Shown here in pieces: positions 46,783 to 54,829 of a stretch of 64,000 nt of DNA. Position 1 is the stretch's first letter. Every line of letters starts with the position of its first letter. This DNA is from Gemmatimonadota bacterium (lineage in GTDB: Bacteria > Gemmatimonadota > Gemmatimonadetes > Longimicrobiales > Gaopeijiaceae), in the NCBI GenBank assembly GCA_022826005.1, contig JAJDVT010000027.1:1-64000 (forward strand), given 5' to 3'. The notes beneath the pieces were generated by a model, which was not told where the DNA came from, did not search any database, and worked only from the letters and a program-made list of their open reading frames with translations. The position numbers were made by a program, and so were the translations under genes.

Positions 46783-47469
46783 ATGACCAACCCCTACTTC
46801 ACCGACGCCACCTTCGACTTCCTCGTGGAGCTGGCCGCCAACAACGACCGCACCTGGTTCAAGGCCAACAAGCCCCGCTACGACGAGCACGTGAAGGAGC
46901 CCGCGCTCCGGTTCATCACCGACTTCGGTCCCATTCTCAAGGAGATCAGTCCCCACTTCCGCGCGGATCCCAGGGCCAGCGGCGGCTCCCTGTTCCGGAT
47001 CTACCGGGACACGCGCTTCTCGAAGGACAAGAGCCCCTACAAGACCCACACCGGCATCCACTTCCGCCACGATGCCGCCAGGGACGCCCACGCGCCCGGC
47101 TTCTACCTGCACATCCAGCCGGGGAACTGCTTCGCGGGGTGCGGCGTCTGGCGTCCGGGCGGCCCCGCCCTGCGGAAGATCCGCGAGTCGATCGACGAAG
47201 ACCCCGCGGCCTGGAAGCAGGCCTCCCGGAATGCCCGCTACCGCAAGACCTTCGAACTCACCGGCGATTCCCTGATCCGCGCCCCGAAAGGCTACAGCCC
47301 GGACCATCCGCTCATCGAGGACATGAGGCGCAAGGACTTCATCGGCGTGGCCCGGTTGACCGCACAGACGCTGATTGCGGAGGATTTCCTGGAGACCTAT
47401 TCGAGCCTCTGCAGGGATGGAGCTACCTTCCAGCGCTGGCTGTGCGGCGCGTTGGGGGTGCCGTACTGA
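46783..47469 (+). CDS. DUF2461 family protein
   Basis: This 228-residue protein matches the TIGR02453/DUF2461 pattern: FLVELAANNDRTWFKANKPRYDE, GGSLFRIYRDTRFSKDKSPYKTH, GFYLHIQPGNCFAGCGVWRP and KDFIGVARL. It is cytoplasmic, widespread and of unknown biochemical role. ATG 46783 begins at the family N-terminus (NPYFTDATFDFL). It is convergent with the DUF4340 gene, with a hairpin between them. Confidence 0.88.
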   Translation: MTNPYFTDATFDFLVELAANNDRTWFKANKPRYDEHVKEPALRFITDFGPILKEISPHFRADPRASGGSLFRIYRDTRFSKDKSPYKTHTGIHFRHDAARDAHAPGFYLHIQPGNCFAGCGVWRPGGPALRKIRESIDEDPAAWKQASRNARYRKTFELTGDSLIRAPKGYSPDHPLIEDMRRKDFIGVARLTAQTLIAEDFLETYSSLCRDGATFQRWLCGALGVPY

Positions 47470-47479
47470 AACCGCGTCG

Positions 47480-47502
47480 ACCGGGCAGCGACTCCTCCCG
47501 GT
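47480..47502. terminator. Hairpin between convergent genes
   Basis: ACCGGG (47480-47485) pairs with CCCGGT (47497-47502) over an 11-nt loop in the 40-nt gap between the convergent DUF2461 and DUF4340 genes. It is a plausible bidirectional terminator, though without a T-run. Confidence 0.4.
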
Positions 47503-47509
47503 GGATCCG

Positions 47510-48520
47510 CTACGACTCCGGCAGCTCCGAGCGCGCTCCAGCCGCCCCCGAGAGAGCGCCCGCCAACCCTTCCTCAGCCCGTACAGCCAGGAAGGTCATG
47601 GCCTGCGCCGGGACGCGGGTGGTCTCGGTCACGATGAAGTAGGGATCAGCCTCCCGGCCGTCGTCGCGCAGCAGCTCCATGAATCCCAGCGGTTCGTCGG
47701 CGGTGTCCAGGTACACGATCCTGACGAGCATCCGGGCAGCGGGACCGGGGCGCTCGGCGAATCCCTGGATCGCCACCTCGGCGACCCGCTGCATGAAGGT
47801 TCCGAAGGCCACGTCCGGGGTGAGGCTTCCGGGCTCTCCCCATTCGCCGGTGTCACCGAAGCGCGACATGGTGCGAACGGCACCGCCCACTTCCACGCGC
47901 ACCCCGGCCACATCGTCATCGGGAAAACTGTGCAGCCAGCGCTCGCGGATCGCGCCCTGTCCGTTGGACAGCGTCGATATGACATCCCTCGGCAGGACAT
48001 ACCCCGTTCCCGTTGCCGGCTCATAGGCATACCGTTGCTGGACACCGTAAACCTGATCCCCCAGGATCAATTCGCGCTGCTCGTCCCGGAACTGCACCAC
48101 CAGCCGGTCGGTGGACCCTGCGATACCGAACCGGGTCATCATCTCGGTCGACAGCGGGCCCAGGTCCCGCGCCGTCGGCAGGCCGGCAATCCGCCCGAGG
48201 AGGACGTGGCCCTGCGACCCGACGGGGAATTCCGTGGTAAGGGATTCCTCCCCACCGATGGTCTCGGTGCCCCACAGGTAGTCCCCGGCCTGGTCGGTGC
48301 GGCGTTCGATCCGAACCTCCACCCCCGCAATCCGGTAGTTGACGGCCAGGATATCGGTGGTGTCGCGGTCCCAGATACGCGCGACATTCTCCTCGTCGTC
48401 GTAGGAGACGTCCCGGGTCCAGGTGAAGATGGTGGCGATCAGCGCCGCTACGAAGAGGACTGCGTGAAACCGCAGGTCCGTCGCCCCACCCGCTCCGCGC
48501 AAGCTTGTGAAACCTTTCAC
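47510..48520 (-). CDS. DUF4340 protein of the Gld-type ABC cassette
   Basis: This 336-residue protein has an N-terminal membrane anchor (FHAVLFVAALIATIFTW). A DUF4340-like extracytoplasmic beta domain follows: DILAVNYRIAGVEVRIERR, GRIAGLPTARDLGPL, RYAYEPATGTGYVLPRDVI. DUF4340 genes commonly accompany GldG-like proteins and ABC-2 permeases in one operon, as here. Its start overlaps the GldG-like stop by 4 nt. The substrate moved by the cassette is unknown. It is the last gene of the operon. Confidence 0.78.
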   Translation of the reverse strand: MKGFTSLRGAGGATDLRFHAVLFVAALIATIFTWTRDVSYDDEENVARIWDRDTTDILAVNYRIAGVEVRIERRTDQAGDYLWGTETIGGEESLTTEFPVGSQGHVLLGRIAGLPTARDLGPLSTEMMTRFGIAGSTDRLVVQFRDEQRELILGDQVYGVQQRYAYEPATGTGYVLPRDVISTLSNGQGAIRERWLHSFPDDDVAGVRVEVGGAVRTMSRFGDTGEWGEPGSLTPDVAFGTFMQRVAEVAIQGFAERPGPAARMLVRIVYLDTADEPLGFMELLRDDGREADPYFIVTETTRVPAQAMTFLAVRAEEGLAGALSGAAGARSELPES

Positions 48521-50457
48521 GATGTCCTCGCTTCCGGCTCGTCGGCGGCCCGCTGCCTGCTGCGTGCGTACAGCAGACCGAGGCCCAGCGCCAGGAGGGC
48601 CGCCGGCGCCCCGAAGATGATCGCGTAGAACCAGACCACGTTCTCTGCACGCGTGTGGAGGACCGGCACGTCCTCTTCGGACACGATGCCGCCGATAAAC
48701 GCCTCCTCCTGGTCGAGCCAGCGCACCGCGTCCTCGATCACGTCACCGTTCAGGGGCCAGATGACCTGCATCTGGTCGAGGAAGATCTCGGCATCCGCCA
48801 GGAGCAGCGCGCGCATTCCCGCGCCCGCGGCGTCCGAGCCCGTTCCGCCCATTCCAGCCGTTCCTTCCCGCTCCACCGCGACGCCGAGTACGTAGCTTCC
48901 CCGCTCTTCGCTGTCTTCGTCAAAGGTGAAGTTGCCGTTGAGGTCGGCGTAGCTGTCCAACGCGGATTCGATGACCGCCTCGGTCACGATCCCGGGAATC
49001 GAGTCCCGCCACGCGAAGCTGCCGGCCCCCACGAAGTGCATGCCCAGGCCGCTCTGGCGCCCGGCGGTCCTTACCGATGGATGGGTCGTGAAGCGATTCG
49101 TGACGATCAGGCGCCGATCTGCCGGAGAAGGCCTCTGGCTCCTGAGGTGAAACTGATCGTGGAGAGTCATCGCCGGCTGGAAGTCGAAGGGGAAGTGGTC
49201 GCGCAGGCCATCGAGGGTGAACTGCGAACCGGCTTCCAGAGCCATCAGCACCGAACCTCCGCCGTCCAGATATCTCCGAACTGCAGCGATTTCGGATTCG
49301 TGGAACGGACGCTGCGGGCCGATAATCATGAGCATCGCCGCGTCGCCGGGAACCTCGTCGCCGAGCCCGCCTACAAGTCCGAGGTCCTGGACCTGGTAGT
49401 TGAGCACCCTCAGGTCGGCCCGCAGCGTCTGGAGCGGCAGCTGGTCCCCGGACAGCTCGCCGCGATACGGCCTGGGCTCGCCACCGAGTTCGGTACCCGC
49501 CAGCGGATCGTTCAGTTCGCCGTGGCCGGTGGTCAGGTAGACTACACGGCGTTCGCGGTTCAGCAGCAGGAGCTTCTCGTGGATCCGGCGGTCCAGCACC
49601 CTCAGTGTGCCGTCCGCCGTTGCCATGTCCAACCCCACGAAGATCGACTCCCTGGCGCTGTCGCCCCTGCCGAGGAAGACCTCTCCTTCGGCGCCCGCCC
49701 GCCACTCGGTCGCGGCCTCGATATCCACGAAGCGGTCGTACTCCTCGATCACGACCTTGCCCGTCACACGCTCCAGCTCGTTCAGGTAGACGAGCAGCTC
49801 GTCCTTGACCTCGTTGACGTCCGGGTAGAAGAGGGCCACGCGAAGCGGTCCGTCCATGTTCAGGACGATCTGGCGCACCGATTCGCCCGGGGTGGCCGTC
49901 TTGAAGTAGCTGAAGTCCGCGCTGCGGTTGAACTCCGTCGTGATGTAGCCTATGAAAATCAGGCTGAGGGCGAGCAGCGCGGTGCTCAAGGCCCCGCCGG
50001 CCGTATGGCGCACTCGCAGCGTGTCGACGCGGGCCGCGCCGGCGCTTCCGCCCTTGCTCACCGCCCATTGGGCCGCGAGCACGGGCAGCAGGGAACAGAC
50101 CAGCAGGATTAGCGAAGAGACGAGGAAGAAGCGCTTGAAGCGCAGCTCCGGCCGCGCCGCCTCGAATTCGAGCCCCAGCAGGTTCACACCGAATTCGGTG
50201 GCCGGCACGAAACCGACCAGCGCCAGGGCGCACCCGGCGTATCCCAGCATGAAGACGGCTTCCATGCCCCTGGTCTCTTTAGCCGCCCCTCGCCATGCGA
50301 CGAACCGGAGTGCCTTCGCAACACCCACCGCCGCGAGGCCGGCCACGACCAGCGCGGTGTCGAGCACCGCCACAGCGTTGAACACCCGCGCGCCTGCGAA
50401 GACGGTGACAAGCCCGCCCACGAGCACCCAGGTCAGCCAGGGACGCTTCACTCCCAT
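48517..50457 (-). CDS. GldG-like membrane protein of ABC cassette
   Basis: This 646-residue protein has several N-terminal spans (about 8-185) and then a large extracytoplasmic ABC-type-uncharacterised (GldG/DUF4350) domain: LRVALFYPDVNEVKDELLVYLNE, VVYLTTGHGELNDP, LMIIGPQRPFHESEIAAVRRY, GGSVLMALEAGSQ. A C-terminal span follows (NVVWFYAIIFGAPAALLALGLG). GldG pairs with GldF and GldA in gliding/secretion of Bacteroidota, while homologs elsewhere serve undefined transport. ATG 50457 overlaps the permease gene by 10 nt. Confidence 0.83.
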   Translation of the reverse strand: MGVKRPWLTWVLVGGLVTVFAGARVFNAVAVLDTALVVAGLAAVGVAKALRFVAWRGAAKETRGMEAVFMLGYAGCALALVGFVPATEFGVNLLGLEFEAARPELRFKRFFLVSSLILLVCSLLPVLAAQWAVSKGGSAGAARVDTLRVRHTAGGALSTALLALSLIFIGYITTEFNRSADFSYFKTATPGESVRQIVLNMDGPLRVALFYPDVNEVKDELLVYLNELERVTGKVVIEEYDRFVDIEAATEWRAGAEGEVFLGRGDSARESIFVGLDMATADGTLRVLDRRIHEKLLLLNRERRVVYLTTGHGELNDPLAGTELGGEPRPYRGELSGDQLPLQTLRADLRVLNYQVQDLGLVGGLGDEVPGDAAMLMIIGPQRPFHESEIAAVRRYLDGGGSVLMALEAGSQFTLDGLRDHFPFDFQPAMTLHDQFHLRSQRPSPADRRLIVTNRFTTHPSVRTAGRQSGLGMHFVGAGSFAWRDSIPGIVTEAVIESALDSYADLNGNFTFDEDSEERGSYVLGVAVEREGTAGMGGTGSDAAGAGMRALLLADAEIFLDQMQVIWPLNGDVIEDAVRWLDQEEAFIGGIVSEEDVPVLHTRAENVVWFYAIIFGAPAALLALGLGLLYARSRQRAADEPEARTS

Positions 50458-51176
50458 CGTTTCGCCTCCATGACCCTGGTCGCCAGGTAGAGGAAGAACC
50501 ACATCAGGGACAGGTAGTAGACGATGTCGCGCAGGTGGAAGATCCCCTGCTGAAAGCCGACAAAGTGGCGCTGGTGGATGGCCAGCGCCGCAAGGAACCG
50601 GGAGAGCGGATACTCGACCGCCTCCGAAAGCTCCCAGAACAGGTAGAACATGGTGGTGATCACGGAGGTGACGACCGCGGCCACCAGCTGGCTGCGGCTC
50701 AGCGCGCTGCCGAAGAGGCCGATCGCGAGGACCGCCCCGCCGATCAGCGTCAGACCCGCGTACCCGGCGACGATCTGCCCGATTGCGATCTTGCCGTTGA
50801 CGAGGATCAGCAGCGGCATGTAGATCGTCGCCGCGTTGAGGGCTGACAGGAAGGCGAGCGCGGCGAGGAACTTGCCGAGCACGATCTCCCGGTCGCGGAC
50901 CGGCGACGTGTCCAGCAGGACCTGCGTGCCGGTCTGGCGCTCCTCGGCGATCAGGCGCAGCGAGAGGACCACCGCCGCGATCGTGGTCATGCCGCTCGCG
51001 AAGTAGAAGAAGACGCTGAGGATATCTCCGGATAGCCTCTCGGCGGTGGGCCCCAGAGCCACACCGAAGAAGAGGAGCCCATCGAGGAAGAGAACCACCG
51101 CTCCCACGATGTACCCGATCGGCGCCCGCACATAGGCGTTGAATTCGCGCCGGAAGATGATGCCGGTGGCACCCAT
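50448..51176 (-). CDS. ABC-2 type permease (GldF-like)
   Basis: This 242-residue protein has six predicted spans, starting MGATGIIFRREFNAYVRAPIGYIV, the usual GldF/NosY-like opening. The characteristic LRLIAEERQTGTQVLLDTSPVRDREIVLGK lies between spans 2 and 3. It is the membrane channel of the cassette. ATG 51176 lies 2 nt after the stop of the ATP-binding protein gene. Confidence 0.88.
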   Translation of the reverse strand: MGATGIIFRREFNAYVRAPIGYIVGAVVLFLDGLLFFGVALGPTAERLSGDILSVFFYFASGMTTIAAVVLSLRLIAEERQTGTQVLLDTSPVRDREIVLGKFLAALAFLSALNAATIYMPLLILVNGKIAIGQIVAGYAGLTLIGGAVLAIGLFGSALSRSQLVAAVVTSVITTMFYLFWELSEAVEYPLSRFLAALAIHQRHFVGFQQGIFHLRDIVYYLSLMWFFLYLATRVMEAKRWE

Positions 51177-51178
51177 CG

Positions 51179-52138
51179 TCAGTTGGCCCCTCCAGCCACG
51201 AGCCCGACGAAGACCCGCTCGAGCTGGCGTTCCGCGCGCGTGAGCGTGATCACGTCATGGCCGGCCTCGACCAGCGCCCGGCAGACCTCCGCCCGCACAT
51301 CCGAATCGCCCTCGATGCGGAAGGTCGCGCTGCCGGGCTCTTCGGCGATGCCGTCGGACGCACCCAGCGGCTTCACCTTCTTCACCCCGGCCAGCCCGGC
51401 GATCCGGGCGCGCGCGGCAGCGACACCGCTTGCGCCGGGCCGCACGGTCACGCGAATGCGGCGCGATAGGAAGAGCCGGTCCTCCAGCTCCGCCTCCGTG
51501 CCGGACGCAACGATCCGGCCGTCGTCGAGGATCAGCAGGCGGTCGCAGGTCTGGCTGATCTCCGGGAGGATGTGGCTGGAGATGAGGATGGTGTGCGAGT
51601 CCTTCAGCGCCCGGATCATGGCGCGCATCTCCACGATCTGCACCGGGTCGAGGTCGTGGGTGGGCTCGTCCAGGATGAGGAGGTCCGGCTCGTGGATGAT
51701 CGCCTGGGCGACGCCGACCCGCTGGCGGTACCCCTGGGAGAGGTGGCGCGCGGGCATGTCCCGCACCTCGGTGATGCGCGTGCTCTCCTCGACGACGGGC
51801 ATCCGCCCGGCCACCGCCTCTGCCGTCATCCCCTTGAGGCGCCCGGCGAAGGCGAGGTAATCGCGCACGGTCATGTCGCCGTACACTGGGGGAACTTCGG
51901 GGAGATAGCCGACGCGCTTCCGCACCTCGTGGGGGTTCTGCAGCACGTCGTGTCCGTCGATCCTCACCCTCCCGGACGAAGGACGCAGGCCGCAGGCGAG
52001 GATGCGCAGCAGCGTGGTCTTGCCCACCCCGTTGAGCCCCAGAATGCCCACCGTGTCGCCCTTCCCGATCTCGAAGGACACGGGGCCGAGGGCCCGCTTG
52101 GGGCCGTAGTACCGGGTGACTTTGGTCAGCTCAACCAT
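51179..52138 (-). CDS. ABC transporter ATP-binding protein (GldA-like)
   Basis: This 319-residue ATPase has Walker A GLNGVGKTT (residues 34-42), the signature LSQGYRQRVGVAQ and Walker B LLILDEPTHDLDP. The usual glycine of the D-loop region (TxGLDP) is replaced by histidine-aspartate (THDLDP). A C-terminal regulatory domain of about 90 residues follows (IRVTVRPGASGVAAARARIAGL). It is the first gene of the four-gene cassette, driving GldF/GldG-type transport. Confidence 0.92.
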   Translation of the reverse strand: MVELTKVTRYYGPKRALGPVSFEIGKGDTVGILGLNGVGKTTLLRILACGLRPSSGRVRIDGHDVLQNPHEVRKRVGYLPEVPPVYGDMTVRDYLAFAGRLKGMTAEAVAGRMPVVEESTRITEVRDMPARHLSQGYRQRVGVAQAIIHEPDLLILDEPTHDLDPVQIVEMRAMIRALKDSHTILISSHILPEISQTCDRLLILDDGRIVASGTEAELEDRLFLSRRIRVTVRPGASGVAAARARIAGLAGVKKVKPLGASDGIAEEPGSATFRIEGDSDVRAEVCRALVEAGHDVITLTRAERQLERVFVGLVAGGAN

Positions 52139-52265
52139 GCGGATCCGAAGGCGACGAGGCGGTTGACGGGGGGAACGTGTACGCGTGCAAAGCTAGATGG
52201 CGGCCGGATGGGGTCAAGTGCGGGTACGGCCCGGCAGAGCCGGGAAACCGTTCATCCTGGTTGGA

Positions 52266-52676
52266 CTATGAAGCCGTGGACGACAGTTGTCGGAGCGCCA
52301 TCGCCATGGAACAACACGCCGCTACCATGATCCCTGCAGGCCACCAACCAACCGAGCCGCGGATTCCCTCATACAGGCTGGCCGCGGCCGCAAGGATCGC
52401 CAGCGCGATGACTGCGCTATGGTTGCGGCGCAGCATCTGAATGATCCGAGACCCCTGGCCACCCTGCTCGACAACAGCCCCCGCGGTTGCCACCAGGTAG
52501 AGTGCCGGACCGAGAATCATCACCCCGAATCCGTGCGACCACCCCTGCCATCCGTCGACTATTCCGTAAGCAACCCCGCCTGCCCCGCTGACCATCATGA
52601 GCAGGACCCCAATGACCAAGACACTGTGGGCCCGCCCTTGTCGACGAGGATCCACCCGCTCATCCGATTCCTTCAT
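52266..52676 (-). CDS. Small membrane protein, unknown
   Basis: This 136-residue protein has a short polar head (MKESDERVDPRRQGR) and four hydrophobic stretches (VLVIGVLLMMVSGAGGVAYG, GFGVMILGPALYLVATAGAV, SAVIALAILAAAASLY, WPAGIMVAACCSMAMAL). I do not recognise a family. ATG 52676 is supported by GGAAGGAG about 10 nt upstream. It stands alone between the parvulin-like gene and the ABC cassette. Confidence 0.6.
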   Translation of the reverse strand: MKESDERVDPRRQGRAHSVLVIGVLLMMVSGAGGVAYGIVDGWQGWSHGFGVMILGPALYLVATAGAVVEQGGQGSRIIQMLRRNHSAVIALAILAAAASLYEGIRGSVGWWPAGIMVAACCSMAMALRQLSSTAS

Positions 52677-52750
52677 ACAAACCTGCTCCTTCCTTTCGAA
52701 TCGCTCCCTGCATTCGGCCATCCCGATAGCGTCACTGCCTCTGCTCCCGC

Positions 52751-54118
52751 CTACGGGTCACCCGCCTGTTCCAGCGCCGCCCGCGCCTGCACAATCGCCA
52801 CCAGCATGCCTCGCGTCCGCACCCGCGTGCCGACGCGGTCAAGCAGCCATGCCTCGAAGAGCGGCGGAATCACGCGCACCGGCTCCTCCCTCGACACGAC
52901 CCGTTCCATGTGCCCTGCGAGCGCCTCGCGGGCAGGGGCCCCCGCGCGGCCCAGCTCCAGGGCCCGGGACCAGTACTCCATCCGGTCGGCGTGGGCCGCG
53001 AAGAAGGACTCCTCGACCGCCGGGTCCAGGGACAATCCGCGCGCGGCGGCGTCCGCAATCCTCATTTCGCGGGTTCCCGCGTCGGCCAGGAGGTTGTCGA
53101 GCAGTTCCCGGTCGGCCTCCGCGAGTTGAGCACGCGCCTGGGGAGGTATGAAGAAGAAGTCGCGAGCGACTGCTCCAGCGGCAAGCGCTCCGGAGGGGTG
53201 GCCGGGAACCGGAGTGCCGGCAGCGTCCACCCGCCCGTCCCAGGTCACCAGCGGCAGCTGCGATTCCAGCCATGCGCCCGGATCTTCGGCGATCCTCGCC
53301 ACGGTCACCGAGCTTCCGGCCGCCACGGCGAAGTTGCGCGCTTCGCGTTCCGTCCGATTGACGGCCGCATCCGCCTCGGCCAGCCGCCTCTGCCGCAGGA
53401 AACCGATGAACTGGAACTCGACCTCGGGGAAGGTGGGGCGATAGAGGATGTGGAACCCCTCGCTGCTCTGGGTGACCGGTGACACATGGCCGACCTCCAG
53501 ACGGAAGGCGACACGGTCCAGGGTGGAAGGCAGCTCGCCCGGGGCGACGAGGCCCATCACCCCGCCCGATGGTTTCGAGGCCTCGTCCTCGCTCTCGGCG
53601 ACGGCATTGATCCATGAACCGCCGTCGACAAGATCCTGCAGCAGCCGGTCCGCCTTTCTCTGCTGCTGCAGACGCAGGGTCGACGACATCCCCGGGTCGG
53701 CCCGGCGCAGTACCTGCGCGACCAGGCGAAGCGCGCCCTCCTCGTGGACCGCCTCGGCTTCGGCCGCCGTCACCACGACCATGGCCCCCAGGCGCTGCTC
53801 CCGATCGGCGGCCAGGATCGCATCACGGCGCGCAGCCCACGCGACCGCCTCCAGCGCCTCGCGGCCCAGAAGCGAGTCGCCCGCCGCCGCGCGTTGCGAC
53901 ATGGCCGCCGCACCGACCCAGTGGTCCACCAGTTCGGCGACGGCCACCGTATCGAGCGGGAAAGGCTGAGCCATCACGAGCAGCTCGGCCAGCCGCTCCT
54001 CGGTAAGGGTCCAATCACCCGCGCGGGCCACCACCCCCCGGTCCAGGATGTCGCCGCACGCGGCCAGCGCCCCCAGCGACGCGAGCAGGAGGACCGGCGC
54101 GCCGACCCGGCCCCACAT
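52751..54118 (-). CDS. SurA/PrsA-like parvulin foldase lipoprotein
   Basis: This 455-residue protein has a lipobox in LGALAACGD. An N-terminal helical chaperone part follows (DWTLTEERLAELLVMAQPF). A parvulin-like PPIase domain at about 125-245 has VAQVLRRADPGMSSTLRLQQQRKA, SGGVMGLVAPGELPSTLDRVAF and SPVTQSSEGFHILYR. A long C-terminal helical part follows. Such proteins assist folding of outer-membrane or secreted proteins, which suits the many lipoproteins around. ATG 54118 (MWGRVGAPVLLL) gives the best signal peptide; the longer start at 54163 adds 15 residues. Confidence 0.8.
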   Translation of the reverse strand: MWGRVGAPVLLLASLGALAACGDILDRGVVARAGDWTLTEERLAELLVMAQPFPLDTVAVAELVDHWVGAAAMSQRAAAGDSLLGREALEAVAWAARRDAILAADREQRLGAMVVVTAAEAEAVHEEGALRLVAQVLRRADPGMSSTLRLQQQRKADRLLQDLVDGGSWINAVAESEDEASKPSGGVMGLVAPGELPSTLDRVAFRLEVGHVSPVTQSSEGFHILYRPTFPEVEFQFIGFLRQRRLAEADAAVNRTEREARNFAVAAGSSVTVARIAEDPGAWLESQLPLVTWDGRVDAAGTPVPGHPSGALAAGAVARDFFFIPPQARAQLAEADRELLDNLLADAGTREMRIADAAARGLSLDPAVEESFFAAHADRMEYWSRALELGRAGAPAREALAGHMERVVSREEPVRVIPPLFEAWLLDRVGTRVRTRGMLVAIVQARAALEQAGDP

Positions 54119-54166
54119 GCCTCGCCACCCTCGCGGATTCGGCCGCGGACCGCCTCCCACCACCGC

Positions 54167-54640
54167 CTACTTGATCGTCACCATGATGGTGTCGGCGACG
54201 GGGGGATCGAGCGGGATGTGAACGCCGTCGGCGACCACTGCGATGATCCGGTGCTCACCCGGCGGAAGGTCCTCCAGGGTGAACTCGGTCTGGGCGAGGC
54301 CCATGTGAAAGTGGACGCCGGGGTCGTTGGGGATGGGCAGCTCCCAGTCCACGTCGCCGTTCACGATCAGGTGGTGGTGGCCGGTGCCGGAATCCATGAC
54401 GCCAGCCTCCACGACCTGGAGGTTCTCGACCTCCATCACCACCAGCACCGGCCCGGCATCGAGCTCGGCGCCATCGGCCGGCGACACGATCGTCACGGTG
54501 GCCGGACCGGCCGCCGCCTCCATCGGCACCATGTCCGTCTCGTCCGCCTCGCCGCCCGCATCTCCGCCTCCGCACCCGGCCATCGCGGCCATGACCGCGG
54601 ACCCCACCATGAAGCGAAGCGTTCGCTCGATCTTTGCCAT
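54167..54640 (-). CDS. DUF4399 lipoprotein
   Basis: This 157-residue protein has a lipobox in MAAMAGCGGG and an acidic linker. A DUF4399 domain follows: VTIVSPADGAELDAGPVLVV, AGVMDSGTGHHHLIVNGD, NDPGVHFHMGLAQTEFTLEDL, PPGEHRIIAVVADGVHIPL. The histidine cluster hints at metal binding but is unproven. GGAGAAAAAG directly precedes ATG 54640. The same frame stays open for 1498 codons back to 58663, antisense to three real genes; that extension is not coding. Confidence 0.85.
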   Translation of the reverse strand: MAKIERTLRFMVGSAVMAAMAGCGGGDAGGEADETDMVPMEAAAGPATVTIVSPADGAELDAGPVLVVMEVENLQVVEAGVMDSGTGHHHLIVNGDVDWELPIPNDPGVHFHMGLAQTEFTLEDLPPGEHRIIAVVADGVHIPLDPPVADTIMVTIK

Positions 54641-54675
54641 CTTTTTCTCCCGTCTTCTACCACGGAGTGGACTGA

Positions 54676-54722
54676 ACCGGACTGGCAAACTGCCGCTTTG
54701 GGCGCCTGCGCGCCAGTCCGGT
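54676..54722. promoter_or_regulatory. 10-bp inverted repeat in divergent promoter region
   Basis: ACCGGACTGG (54676-54685) faces CCAGTCCGGT (54713-54722), a perfect 10-bp pair over 27 nt. Inside, GGCGC and GCGCC (54701-54714) form a further small stem. It lies between the divergent DUF4399 and DUF5916 genes, 36 nt from the former's start. It is an operator or a leader hairpin. Confidence 0.45.
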
Positions 54723-54829
54723 GCCGGGACGCACTTGATGATGGTGTTGCTCCGCCAACCGACTGCCGGACGGCTGGACCATCGCGCGGCGCTTGACACC
54801 CCCCCCGGCCAGCCGGATTCTTCCCGGCC

